Made by a program: the position numbers and the translations under genes
From: a virus
Virus record (IMG/VR): IMGVR_UViG_3300035698_025530
Coordinates: 1 to 37,767 of that record
Reading direction: 5' to 3' (one strand)
DNA: 37,767 nucleotides
Shown: positions 22,867 to 31,291 of the stretch, in pieces
How the letters are laid out: the number at the start of each line of letters is the position of its first letter
Position numbering within the stretch: position 1 is the first letter of the stretch
The notes under the pieces: model-generated
Database searches by the model: none
What the model was told of the DNA's origin: nothing
Seen by the model: only the letters and a program-made list of their open reading frames with translations

Positions 22867-23269
22867 AAAGAGGGTGGGTGGGCAGATTGTAGTTAGGAAA
22901 GCGGAGAGGAAACAAAGAGCTCAGGACGAGCTTATTAGAGAGCCCTACATGTTCGAACTTTTAGAGAAATTACTAGAGGCTGTAAAAGAAAGCAAAATAG
23001 ATTTCCCCGAGGAGTTAAGTGTTTGGGTTAGGAATAAAACCAAACCATTGAAGCAGGTTTCCATTTCAAATTTAAAAGAAATCAAACCAAAAGACGAGGT
23101 TAAGATTACAAATCTAGAAGAAGTAAAGTTTCCAGACGAGATAAAGGTTAGTGGGTTAGAAGAGTTGATAGAAACAACGAAAAAGCAGAACAGTAATATT
23201 GAGACAATGATTAGAGATTTAACCAATATTAGAAATGACATTAGGAAATGGATAAACTCGAAGAGATAA
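22841..23269 (+). CDS. Small helical structural-module protein
   Basis: A 142-residue protein overlapping the MuF fusion by 26 bases. The N-terminal part is basic and helical (EEIKKRVGGQIVVRKAERKQR, then FELLEKLLEAVKESK). The middle has short beta-type repeats: VSISNLKEIKPKDEV, VKITNLEEVKFPDEI, IKVSGLEELIE. The C-terminus is a coiled coil (KKQNSNIETMIRDLTNIRNDIRKW). Such alternating short 'V-x-x-NL-E' repeats occur in phage structural proteins that I cannot name precisely. The overlap on both sides with structural genes suggests a virion or assembly role. Confidence 0.6.
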   Translation: MGSSIEEIKKRVGGQIVVRKAERKQRAQDELIREPYMFELLEKLLEAVKESKIDFPEELSVWVRNKTKPLKQVSISNLKEIKPKDEVKITNLEEVKFPDEIKVSGLEELIETTKKQNSNIETMIRDLTNIRNDIRKWINSKR

Positions 23270-24051
23270 GAGATGAGTTAACAAATGTTGTTGGAGATAA
23301 TGACAGTCAAACTTTAAAGCGGATTGTATCTGCGATAAAGGATTCAAACCCAAATGCAGAGATACTTGGGAAGATTGCTAATTTTGAAGAAAAATTAGTT
23401 GAAGACAACATTGATGTAAAATCTCTACTACTAGAGGTTGCTCAATTTGTTAAGGATTTCAAAAAGGTGAAACAGGGTGCTGCGGGGTTGGCAGGAGAGC
23501 CAGTTTTAAGTCCTGATTCACAGACCCAGATAGTCGATGCAAACGGATATGTGGCTGAAGTTGATGAGAGGTCTGGCAGCTTGAAGATTTTACAATACAG
23601 GCAATCTGTAATGAACGATGGTAACCACTATTTTGTTAAAGATGTCTATGATATTCCTGCAAGTACGACTGTTTATTTTATATTTAGGACACCCAACACT
23701 TCGACAAGAATACATGCTTTTGTTGCACTGGACGCAGAGTCGGAGTTCGATGTAAGCATATTCAAAGATGCTGCCGTAAGTGCTGATGGTACGCCAATAA
23801 CTGCACAGAACAACGACCAAGACAGCACCAATACTCCAGAACTTTCACCGTTTGCCAATCCTACTGTAAGTGATGAGGGTACGGAAATTTGGCACGCCAA
23901 AGTTGGTGTGGGGAAAAGCGCTGGTGTAAGTAATCAGCTTAATTACGAGATCCAAGCTAAGACTAACTCAATTTACTTATTCAAGATGGTGAATAATAAT
24001 GCACAAGAGAAATGGATAGATGTAGATTTTTATTGGTATGAAAATGCTTAA
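23248..24051 (+). CDS. Probable virion surface / structural protein
   Basis: 267 residues starting 22 bases inside the preceding gene. Residues 1-80 are helical (DKLEEIRDELTNVVG ... FVKDFKKVKQGAAG); residues 90-267 are beta-rich: YFVKDVYDIPASTTVYFIFRTPNTSTRIHAFVALDAESEFDVSIFKDAAV ... and ending EKWIDVDFYWYENA. This beta domain resembles a family that I recall as common near phage portal and capsid genes, with the pattern 'tPnt..w.H...e...e....l.E..t...GT'. It may be a decoration or fibre-base protein. No enzyme motif. Confidence 0.6.
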   Translation: MDKLEEIRDELTNVVGDNDSQTLKRIVSAIKDSNPNAEILGKIANFEEKLVEDNIDVKSLLLEVAQFVKDFKKVKQGAAGLAGEPVLSPDSQTQIVDANGYVAEVDERSGSLKILQYRQSVMNDGNHYFVKDVYDIPASTTVYFIFRTPNTSTRIHAFVALDAESEFDVSIFKDAAVSADGTPITAQNNDQDSTNTPELSPFANPTVSDEGTEIWHAKVGVGKSAGVSNQLNYEIQAKTNSIYLFKMVNNNAQEKWIDVDFYWYENA

Positions 24052-24053
24052 AC

Positions 24054-27000
24054 ATGAGTAATTGCATAAAAGAAATAATTGACGGTGTGAATCAGCGCAG
24101 TGGGGATCTGTTTAATCAGAATGATTACACAAAAGAGCCTACAGGTTTTACAACGGCTGAAGACGTTATTATTACGGGTGATAGTGCAACACGAACAGTT
24201 ACTTTGACTGGAACATTCAGTGCTTATTATAGAGGAATTGAAAACAGTACAATCGTTAGTGGTTACACTTCTCCTGCACATGGAACTGATACAAATGAAC
24301 AATATCTCTTAGTTTATAATGGTAGTGCCATATTATGGTTGGATTCTTCAGGGCTTACAGAGACTTTTTATCAAGATTTGTTGGTTTGCTTTGCATTCTA
24401 TGATAGCACTAACTCAACGTGGGTTTATTTAAGAGAATGTCACGGTTTAATGCCTTGGGAAGCACACAGAGAGTTTCATCAAACAACAGGCACATATAGA
24501 CGCAGTGGCGGTGCATTACAGGATTACACTTTAGCTAGTACGACTGCTGCTGATAGGAGGCCAAGTGTTGAGGCAACACTATTGTATGACGAAGACTTAC
24601 CAACAATAAGTCCAGTTCTTAACGATAGTTCTTATTCTAATTTCTATTTAAGTGGTGCCGGTGGTGGTGATGTCAATGTAAATATTAATCAAGCAGATAT
24701 AGTTCCACTTAGTACAAACAGGCCATACTGGAATGAATTCACGGGTGGTGCTTGGCAACAAACTTTAATGTCTAATAACAATTATATGGCTGTATGGGTG
24801 CTTTGTATACCTATGGCATCTGATACAAGCTCCCAGGAATTTAGATATTTATTTATTCAAGGTCAAAAACAGGATAATTCCTTGTCTAATTTCCAAGCCC
24901 TAACTCCACAGGATGTCTCCATAGGTGTATTAAGGGGATTGTTACCTGAGCTTGTTGTTACAAACAAAGTAATTATCCAATACAAATCTAGTAATTGGAA
25001 ATTAATTGAGGTCTCTGAAATTACTGGTACAAGTTCAAGCCAAACAACTTCACCTGCTGGAAATTATTTAACAAGTGTGACTTCAGACACGACATTAACA
25101 GGGCTGGGGACACCTTCTACTCCATTAAGCGTAGTTCAAAGTTATCCTATTTTAGCAGGACTCGCAGGAGGTCAAACACTCATAGGCGGTACACTGACCA
25201 CAGAGGATTTAACACTTCAAGATAATATAGTTGATGGAAATTCGATTACGGTTACTAGAATGTTAGAAATGTCTAGCTGGTTAGATCAGGATGTCAAGGT
25301 GGCAGCTAGTCCAACCTTTGAAGATTTAACAATTACTACTCCAGTAAATATCTATGCACTTTCTCACGATTCCTTTACCGATTATGTCGGTGATGAACAC
25401 GTAGCTCACTCAGGCGTTGATATTACTGCTGGTGCTGGTTTAACTGGTGGCGGAAATATTGCTGCTACTAGAACTTTAAATATTGGAGCTGGTACAGGAA
25501 TTACAGTTAATGCAGATACTATTCAAACTGATGATAGCGCAATTGATCATAATGCGCTTCTTAATACTCATAACCTCACCACCGATATTGATCACGATGC
25601 CATTACCAACACTCACCAAGATGTTAAAACTACAGCTTCACCAACATTCGTCAACGTTTCAAGCTCAAATAATGCCACAAATAATGATCATCTAGTTAGA
25701 TTAGATCAAATGAATAGTGCCATTGCCGGATTAGATTGGCAGCAAAGCGTAATAAACTTCTTTGATCCTACAGGCGGATTACCTGGCACACCTTCTACAG
25801 GTGATAGATATATTTCTACTGCTACAGCTAATGGCTGGACTGATGATTATATTTATGAATACAACGGTGCGACTTGGGACGAAACTATACCAAATGAGGG
25901 GTACACTGTTTGGGTTGAAGATCTCGATACAAACTATACTTTCAATGGTACAGCCTGGGTAGAATTTGGCTCCACTGTGTCCCACAATAACACAACAGGA
26001 CTACAGGGTGGCACAACAGCCGAGTATTATCATTTGACATCAGCACAACACGCAGAAGCAACTAGAGATGCAACTAATGTCCAAAATGGATTAATGCCTA
26101 CTGGAAAGCTAGATAATTGGGATGCAGCCTATACTCACTCGCAAGATAACACTCAAGCACATACAGACTACTTGATTAATAATGGTGATGACTCGACAAG
26201 TGGACGACTAACAGCAGCAGGATTTACTTCGAGTGAAGTTATAAATGTTACCAAATCAACGAACGCTCTATTCGATGCTTTTACCCTTACTAACACAAAC
26301 ACAGGGGCTTCGGCTGGTGTTAGAGCGCAGATAACAACTGACAAAGGTTCAATGTTTATTGAATCGTTTGGTGAAAACTTCTCTGTGGCTAACTGGGCTG
26401 GTAAAGGTGGTATTTTAACGTCTGCAAGCTTAGATGGAATGGTTTTCTCTTCTCCAAACTCAATTCAGTTTGACGATGATAGTGCAGCTACACAGTTTTA
26501 TTTTGATACTGATAACGGCTATCTTGGTGTGGGTACAGTTTCTCCTATCAGAACAGTTCACATTGTTGGTGCTGATGGGGCAGTTCCAGATATGCCGGCT
26601 AACCTTGGAGCTAAAGATTATATGTTGTTTGAGAATAACCAGAATATGAACTTTGGTTTTATAGCTGGTGTTGGCAAGTCAACAGGAATAAAGTTTTATG
26701 AATCAGGTAATGATGATTTTGCTGGAATGTTATTTTATAGGCATGGGGCTGACCAGTTTCTCTCGCTTGGCGTTGATGGGAATACAAATGATTTTACTGT
26801 TTTCACTGATGAGATTGTAGCTAATGACGATGCAAATGATATGGACTTTAGAGTAGAGGGGGACACTCTCCCGTACATGTTCTTTACAGACGCTACGGCA
26901 ACTACTGAAAATATCGCACTACTGACAGCTACCTCCCCAAACTGGCAATCAATGGATAGGGGTGTGTTTATTGGGGATGTGAGCACAGCTCCAACAGGCA

Positions 27001-27092
27001 ACCCTACCGCAGGGGGATTTCTGTATGTAGAGTCGGGTGCCTTGAAGTTTAGGGGTAGTTCTGGAACCGTAACAACAATTGCAGCCGCTTAA
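24054..27092 (+). CDS. Large tail-fibre / receptor-binding-type protein
   Basis: 1012 residues, 2 bases after the preceding gene. The N-terminal about 330 residues contain beta-rich domains (EDVIITGDSATRTVTLTGTF ... YLLVYNGSAILWLDSSG). From about residue 335 it becomes a repetitive fibre: WLDQDVKVAASPTFEDLTITTP, VDITAGAGLTGGGNIAATRTLNIGAGTGITVNAD, IDHDAITNTHQDVKTTASPTF, GLQGGTTAEYYHLTSAQHAEATRD. It ends with SGALKFRGSSGTVTTIAAA, a typical end of phage fibres. These trimeric beta-structured repeats are used for host binding. The position, before the protease and capsid genes rather than after the tail genes, is unusual. A head fibre is an alternative to a tail fibre. Confidence 0.85.
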   Translation: MSNCIKEIIDGVNQRSGDLFNQNDYTKEPTGFTTAEDVIITGDSATRTVTLTGTFSAYYRGIENSTIVSGYTSPAHGTDTNEQYLLVYNGSAILWLDSSGLTETFYQDLLVCFAFYDSTNSTWVYLRECHGLMPWEAHREFHQTTGTYRRSGGALQDYTLASTTAADRRPSVEATLLYDEDLPTISPVLNDSSYSNFYLSGAGGGDVNVNINQADIVPLSTNRPYWNEFTGGAWQQTLMSNNNYMAVWVLCIPMASDTSSQEFRYLFIQGQKQDNSLSNFQALTPQDVSIGVLRGLLPELVVTNKVIIQYKSSNWKLIEVSEITGTSSSQTTSPAGNYLTSVTSDTTLTGLGTPSTPLSVVQSYPILAGLAGGQTLIGGTLTTEDLTLQDNIVDGNSITVTRMLEMSSWLDQDVKVAASPTFEDLTITTPVNIYALSHDSFTDYVGDEHVAHSGVDITAGAGLTGGGNIAATRTLNIGAGTGITVNADTIQTDDSAIDHNALLNTHNLTTDIDHDAITNTHQDVKTTASPTFVNVSSSNNATNNDHLVRLDQMNSAIAGLDWQQSVINFFDPTGGLPGTPSTGDRYISTATANGWTDDYIYEYNGATWDETIPNEGYTVWVEDLDTNYTFNGTAWVEFGSTVSHNNTTGLQGGTTAEYYHLTSAQHAEATRDATNVQNGLMPTGKLDNWDAAYTHSQDNTQAHTDYLINNGDDSTSGRLTAAGFTSSEVINVTKSTNALFDAFTLTNTNTGASAGVRAQITTDKGSMFIESFGENFSVANWAGKGGILTSASLDGMVFSSPNSIQFDDDSAATQFYFDTDNGYLGVGTVSPIRTVHIVGADGAVPDMPANLGAKDYMLFENNQNMNFGFIAGVGKSTGIKFYESGNDDFAGMLFYRHGADQFLSLGVDGNTNDFTVFTDEIVANDDANDMDFRVEGDTLPYMFFTDATATTENIALLTATSPNWQSMDRGVFIGDVSTAPTGNPTAGGFLYVESGALKFRGSSGTVTTIAAA

Positions 27093-27108
27093 ATTTATTA
27101 TTAGTAAA

Positions 27109-27330
27109 ATGGCAATAGACATAATAGGTCATATAAACGAGGAATCCGATTTAACCACAGAACAAAAGGTAAAACTTTTAGACGACTTTTGTGCCCAACA
27201 CGGGTACGAGGAAGGTAATAAAAAAGATTTTGCCAACGCTGTTCTTTTAAGACTGGTTAAGGACTCGGTAAATACGTGGAGGTATAAACAAGCAAAAGAA
27301 ACAATTACTTATGAAAATTTAGATATTTAA
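27109..27330 (+). CDS. Small hypothetical protein
   Basis: 73 residues from ATG 27109 (MAIDIIGHINEESDLTTEQKVKLLDDFCAQHGYEEGNKKDF...). This start was preferred to an upstream non-ATG start at 27079 because it follows the fibre stop (27090-27092) and is preceded by the AT-rich leader TTAAATTTATTATTAGTAAA. Helical, acidic, soluble; function unknown. The sequence TTEQKVKLLDDFCAQHGYEE looks like a phage family of head-module accessory proteins but I cannot name it. Confidence 0.65.
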   Translation: MAIDIIGHINEESDLTTEQKVKLLDDFCAQHGYEEGNKKDFANAVLLRLVKDSVNTWRYKQAKETITYENLDI

Positions 27331-27340
27331 CTTATAGGAA

Positions 27341-27529
27341 ATGATTATGGATATTAAATTAACACGAGAGGAATGGCAAATAGTATTAAATGCTGTTATA
27401 AACACCTCTACAAGCGACCTGAATTCTGCAAGTACAATACTTCAGGTTGCAATAAAGTTACAGAACCAGTTAAACAGTATCAAGAAGGATGTAATCCTAG
27501 CTGATACTACAAAGAAAGTAAAGAAGTAA
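27341..27529 (+). CDS. Small helical hypothetical protein
   Basis: 62 residues (or 60 from ATG 27347), mostly helical: LTREEWQIVLNAVINTSTSDLNSASTILQVAIKLQNQLNSIKKD, with a Lys-rich end. AGGAAATG at the start gives a weak SD. Lies 10 bases after the previous gene; a promoter-like sequence follows before the protease gene. Function unknown. Confidence 0.6.
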   Translation: MIMDIKLTREEWQIVLNAVINTSTSDLNSASTILQVAIKLQNQLNSIKKDVILADTTKKVKK

Positions 27530-27560
27530 GCTATCTTAGAGAAGATTCTACAGAGATTGT

Positions 27561-27590
27561 TTGACAGGAGTGCTATATATATCGCATAAT
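27561..27590 (+). promoter_or_regulatory. Sigma70-type promoter before the protease-capsid genes
   Basis: TTGACA (27561-27566) and CATAAT (27585-27590) separated by 18 bases in the only sizable gap (123 bases) of the rightward operon. It would give extra transcription of the protease and capsid genes with a leader of about 55 bases. ATATATAT within the spacer adds AT-richness. Confidence 0.55.
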
Positions 27591-27652
27591 AACCTATAGT
27601 AAGAATTATATTGCTATTAAGGGATATTATAAATTAGTTTTGATGCAAACAA

Positions 27653-29032
27653 ATGGCTGAGATAAAGACACTTGATAAATTTCACACACTTTCTAATAAA
27701 AAGTTCAAAGGTGAGTTTGATAAGTTAGATACTGTAGATATTACAGCGGATAGGGATGGTGATGAAACAAAGGGATTGAAGGGTTTATTTGAGCCTAAGT
27801 CCAAACAGTTTAAGACCTACTTATTTGATAAAGAGGAATGGACAAAGGATGAGGCGAAGGAATGGCTTTCAAAGAATCAAGATAAAACAGAGGCAAAATC
27901 TGTAACTGGTTCTATTGAAAAGAAAGAGGATGGAATGTTGGTTATTGCGTCAGAAGAGGTTGAGGATAGAGAGGGAGAGGTTTTAAGTATTAAAGGTTGG
28001 GAGCTTGACAATTTCAAGTTGAACCCAGTGATGCTTTGGTATCACAATATGAGGGGTGATGGTGTCCCAGTAGGTAGAGTTGAAGATCTAAAAGTCCAGA
28101 AAATTAATGGAAAGAAGAGATTAACATTTAGACCAGTATTCCAAGAGGTAACGCAATTTGCAAGAGATCTAAAGAGATTGGTTGAAGAGGGATTCCTTAA
28201 CGCTGTTTCTGTTGGGTTTTTACCAAAGGAAAGAGATGGCAATACATACACAAAGCAAGAGCTTTTAGAAATTAGTTTGGTTCCAGTACCAGCATTACAA
28301 AGTGCAGTTTTCATACAGAGAGCTAAAAAAGGGTTGGAATTGACTAGAAAGAGAGCATTGAAATTCGTTGAAGGGAAGGCAGTTGTTCCATTTAGGGCAT
28401 ACTCACCAGCACCAGAATCTAAGAAATGGTCTGCAAGTGCAGCCGAAAAGAGAGGTACTGAGTGGGCAGGTGGAAAAGAGGATTTGGATTGGAACGAATA
28501 CAAGGAATTATTCACATGGTACGACGTAGAGAACAAAGATAAGCTTGGCTCATACAAGCTTCCACATCACGATGTAGAAGGTAAAACACTTATCACAGTA
28601 TGGAGAGGTGTCGTTGCAGCAATGGGTGCTCTATTAGGAGCAAGAGGTGGAGTTGATGTACCGGAATCAGAGAAGAAGAGAATTTACAATCACCTTGTAA
28701 AACATTATGAACAGTTCGACATGACACCACCAGAGTTTAGATTAGTCCAGACACAAGAACTGAAAGAGATGTTTGAAATTTTAGAGGATATGGCTTTCGC
28801 AAGAGCGGAGAAAGATTCCAAGAAAATGTTGACAACTATTATGAAAGAAATAAAGACTGCAAAAGCAGAGAAAGAAGTAATTAATTTTAGCGCGAAGGCT
28901 AAAGAGCCTGCATACAAATCACAAGAGGAACTTACGGTCGCCCTTGTCAATAAAGTCGGATCTGCATTAGCAGAAAAGCTAGTTGGGGACAGTAAGTCTG
29001 TTGAAAAATCTCATAAAAAGGAGGAAAAATAA
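27653..29032 (+). CDS. Prohead protease (HK97/U35 type) with extra C-terminal domain
   Basis: 459 residues, far longer than a usual prohead protease (about 200). Residues 75-225 are the protease: DREGEVLSIKGWELDNFKLNPVMLWYHN with catalytic His131, then FLNAVSVGFLPKE with catalytic Ser186, and LLEISLVPVPALQSA. Residues about 245-365 hold a second module (KKWSASAAEKRGTEWAGG ... YKLPHHDVEGKTLITVWRGVVAAMGALLGARGG ... RIYNHLVKHYEQFDMTPPEF), found joined to phage proteases elsewhere; function unclear. A helical charged tail follows, as in scaffold regions. The protease trims scaffold and capsid delta domains during head maturation. The capsid gene follows directly, its SD lying inside this gene's end. 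Confidence 0.9.
   Translation: MAEIKTLDKFHTLSNKKFKGEFDKLDTVDITADRDGDETKGLKGLFEPKSKQFKTYLFDKEEWTKDEAKEWLSKNQDKTEAKSVTGSIEKKEDGMLVIASEEVEDREGEVLSIKGWELDNFKLNPVMLWYHNMRGDGVPVGRVEDLKVQKINGKKRLTFRPVFQEVTQFARDLKRLVEEGFLNAVSVGFLPKERDGNTYTKQELLEISLVPVPALQSAVFIQRAKKGLELTRKRALKFVEGKAVVPFRAYSPAPESKKWSASAAEKRGTEWAGGKEDLDWNEYKELFTWYDVENKDKLGSYKLPHHDVEGKTLITVWRGVVAAMGALLGARGGVDVPESEKKRIYNHLVKHYEQFDMTPPEFRLVQTQELKEMFEILEDMAFARAEKDSKKMLTTIMKEIKTAKAEKEVINFSAKAKEPAYKSQEELTVALVNKVGSALAEKLVGDSKSVEKSHKKEEK
29018..29024 (+). promoter_or_regulatory. Consensus RBS of the major capsid gene
   Basis: AAGGAGG, fully complementary to a standard anti-SD, lies 10 bases before ATG 29035 and inside the last codons of the protease gene. 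It is the strongest SD in the window, in keeping with the highest-demand protein. Confidence 0.8.
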
Positions 29033-29034
29033 CA

Positions 29035-30246
29035 ATGGAAAACGAAACAATAAAAGACATGATCCGCGAGGTAATGGCTGAGAAAGAAGAGAAATTAGAA
29101 AAAGAGAGTAAGAAAGTGGAGGAAAAGGCTACTGTCGAAACTTCAATCGACTTAGAAAAGGCTGCTGAAAAAGCTGCCGAAATTCTAGCAGAGACGATGA
29201 TGAAGAAGATGGGTGGAGAGAATACTGCTGACAAAGATAAAATCAAGTCAACAATCTACACTCAAAAAGAAGGCTTTAAAGCAATTGAGTATCCTGCACA
29301 GAAAGATCTCGGTAAGTTGTCAGATGATGACAAGCTTGTTCTTTATTTCAAGTCTCTTACAGACAGATCTTATGAAGGAGAAGGAATTAGAAAGGCGCTT
29401 TCTGAAGGTGTAGCTGCTGATGGTGGGAACTTAGTTCCAACCCCTCTAGCTAACGAAATCTTTAGAATTCTCCCTGACCTATCCGTCATGAGACGACTCG
29501 CAAGAATTATGCCTATGTCTTCACAGACTTTAGCAATACCTGCACAGTCTACAAATCCAGAAGCTTATTGGATTGGTGAAAATAAAACCAAGACAACAAC
29601 TTCTATTGAGTGGGACCAAAAAACACTCACAGCTAACAAGCTGGTATGTAGAATCCCTGTGTCAGAAGAGTTGCTTGCAGATGCTAACTTTGATCTAGTA
29701 CAGATCATAATCGAGCAGTTTGCAGAAGCAATCGCTGAAGCAGAAGACAGAGCATTCTTCACAGGATCCGGAACAGGACAGCCAAGAGGTATCTCATTAG
29801 AGACCTTGACGACTATTGATGCTGGTGGAAACCTCACATTTGATGATGTGTTGACACTAATTCATACACCTGATCAGGCAGTTAGAAACTCTAATAAAGC
29901 CGCTTTTACAGCACACAAGACAGTAATTGAACAACTTCGAACACTCAAAGATGGTAATAACAACTATATTTGGAGAAACGGAGTGAGAGAATCTGGGGAA
30001 ACTCAGAGACTCCCAGATATGTTATACGGTTACCCTATTTACGAGCAGAACGATCTAAATCAGAAGGAGTTATACTTCGGAGATTGGAAACAGTATGTAA
30101 TCGGTGATAGACAACAGATAACAATCAGAACAAGTACTGAGGGCGCTGAAGCATGGCAGAGAGATCAATTAGAAATCAAAGCTGTGGAAAGAGTGGATGG
30201 AAAAGCAATCATTCCTAGAGCATTCGTAAAGGCTAACAACCTCTAA
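29035..30246 (+). CDS. Major capsid protein (HK97 fold)
   Basis: 403 residues. Residues 1-75 are a charged coiled coil (delta/scaffold domain: MIREVMAEKEEKLEKESKKVEEKATV...), likely removed by the upstream protease. The HK97-fold body follows: ALSEGVAADGGNLVPTPLANEIFRILPDLSVMRRLARIMPM, AYWIGENKTKTTTSIEWDQKTLTANKLVCRIPVSEELLADA, AEAEDRAFFTGSGTGQPRGI, DMLYGYPIYEQNDL and the C-terminal FGDWKQYVIGDRQQITIRTS. This protein forms the icosahedral shell. Consensus SD upstream; a hairpin follows the stop. Confidence 0.96.
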   Translation: MENETIKDMIREVMAEKEEKLEKESKKVEEKATVETSIDLEKAAEKAAEILAETMMKKMGGENTADKDKIKSTIYTQKEGFKAIEYPAQKDLGKLSDDDKLVLYFKSLTDRSYEGEGIRKALSEGVAADGGNLVPTPLANEIFRILPDLSVMRRLARIMPMSSQTLAIPAQSTNPEAYWIGENKTKTTTSIEWDQKTLTANKLVCRIPVSEELLADANFDLVQIIIEQFAEAIAEAEDRAFFTGSGTGQPRGISLETLTTIDAGGNLTFDDVLTLIHTPDQAVRNSNKAAFTAHKTVIEQLRTLKDGNNNYIWRNGVRESGETQRLPDMLYGYPIYEQNDLNQKELYFGDWKQYVIGDRQQITIRTSTEGAEAWQRDQLEIKAVERVDGKAIIPRAFVKANNL

Positions 30247-30281
30247 CCTCTTGAGGGTTGAGGAGTCCGAGGGCGACTCCT
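30245..30281 (+). terminator. Hairpin pair after the capsid gene
   Basis: AACCTC...GAGGGTT and AGGAGTC (30261-30267) with GACTCCT (30275-30281) around CGAGGGC. No U-run follows, so a partial terminator or mRNA-stabilising structure that would give capsid mRNA in excess is more likely than full termination. Confidence 0.45.
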
Positions 30282-30322
30282 TAACACTTAGAAGGTTATA
30301 TATAAGTTTATCGGTTTGGTAA

Positions 30323-30628
30323 ATGAAAAGAATAGTAATGGTCGGAGACCATAGAGAATTTAAGGAAGGTGAGATTAGAGAGGTCACACCAAACGAGGCA
30401 CATGCCTTGATTGATGCTGGACTTGCAGCTTTATATGAAAATGTAATTGAAGAAGAAGTGGTCGTACCTAAAAAGGTATCGAAGATGATGGAGGCTGAAA
30501 AACCAAAGCCAAGGAAGCTCGTTAAAAAAGTGGTCAAAAAGAAAAAGTCCAAGAAGGGACGAAAGAAGAAGGTCAAAAAGGATTCAAAGGTGTTGAACAT
30601 AGGGACTAAATTCTACAAAACTAAGTAG
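30323..30628 (+). CDS. Small capsid-adjacent protein with Lys-rich tail
   Basis: 101 residues. Residues 1-40 (MKRIVMVGDHREFKEGEIREVTPNEAHALIDAGLAALYE) follow a small beta-beta-alpha pattern ('G..vevs..eA..Li..GlA') that I know from proteins encoded between the capsid and connector genes of many siphoviruses. Residues 60-101 are extremely Lys-rich (KLVKKVVKKKKSKKGRKKKVKK), suggesting contact with DNA or an acidic surface. The connector gene starts 2 bases after the stop. Confidence 0.65.
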   Translation: MKRIVMVGDHREFKEGEIREVTPNEAHALIDAGLAALYENVIEEEVVVPKKVSKMMEAEKPKPRKLVKKVVKKKKSKKGRKKKVKKDSKVLNIGTKFYKTK

Positions 30629-30630
30629 AT

Positions 30631-31287
30631 ATGGACCTAACAACGGTCGAGAGATTCAAGAACTACGCAAACATAACAACAGATGCGGCTGGTGATGCAG
30701 TCATTGGCGTTATTGTGTCAGTTGTTTCTGAGTTTGTGAGACAGTATTGTGGAAGAACCTTTGTTGAGACGGTTCACACGAATGAGTTACATGATGGTAA
30801 GAATACCAATTCACTGTTACTTATAAATTATCCAGTAAATAGTTCGGAAGAATTTACATTGCAGGGGTTAGATACTTCATTTAATGAAGATCAGTGGACA
30901 ACCTGGGAGACAAAATTCTACTTTATAAGTTACGAAGAAGGTACCGTAAGGGGTGCCGGAGATAAGAGATTTCTACAGGGTAGAAATAATTATAGGGTAA
31001 TTTACACAGCTGGATATGATTTTGATAATATAACGACATTTCTTGCCGATACTGGGGCTGCTGACTTAGAGTTTGCAGTATGGTATCTAATGAAATCAAT
31101 TTGGTTTGATAGGGGCAAGGATCCTAACGTGGAATCGGAGAGGATAGGAGATTTTAGTTTGACATACAGGTCTGGAATTATGGATCTTGTTGTTACTAGG
31201 TTCAGGCAGGTTCCATTCGCACAGGTAATTTTAGACAAGTACAGAAGGTTAGAGGCACATTCAGTAGTTGCCCCAACTTTCCTATAA
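30631..31287 (+). CDS. Head-tail connector (gp6-like adaptor)
   Basis: 218 residues. MDLTTVERFKNYANITTDAAGDAVIGVIVSVVSEFVRQYCGRTF is the helical start of phage gp6-like / DUF3168-neighbour connector proteins, followed by the beta insert ELHDGKN...LLLINYPV and NYRVIYTAGYD, then a helical C-terminus (FAVWYLMKSIWFDRGKDPNVESERIGDFSLTYR). It binds the portal and extends the neck. It is followed by an HNH gene whose start is 4 bases after this stop, interrupting the usual connector to head-closure order. Confidence 0.82.
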   Translation: MDLTTVERFKNYANITTDAAGDAVIGVIVSVVSEFVRQYCGRTFVETVHTNELHDGKNTNSLLLINYPVNSSEEFTLQGLDTSFNEDQWTTWETKFYFISYEEGTVRGAGDKRFLQGRNNYRVIYTAGYDFDNITTFLADTGAADLEFAVWYLMKSIWFDRGKDPNVESERIGDFSLTYRSGIMDLVVTRFRQVPFAQVILDKYRRLEAHSVVAPTFL

Positions 31288-31291
31288 GGTT

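Noticed and set aside
24054-27092. Fibre gene as a diversity-generating retroelement target
   Set aside because: No reverse transcriptase, template repeat or adenine-biased variable region was recognised nearby.
27910-29246. Minus-strand ORFs opposite the protease and capsid genes
   Set aside because: They are shadows of well-supported plus-strand genes, with no recognisable domains.
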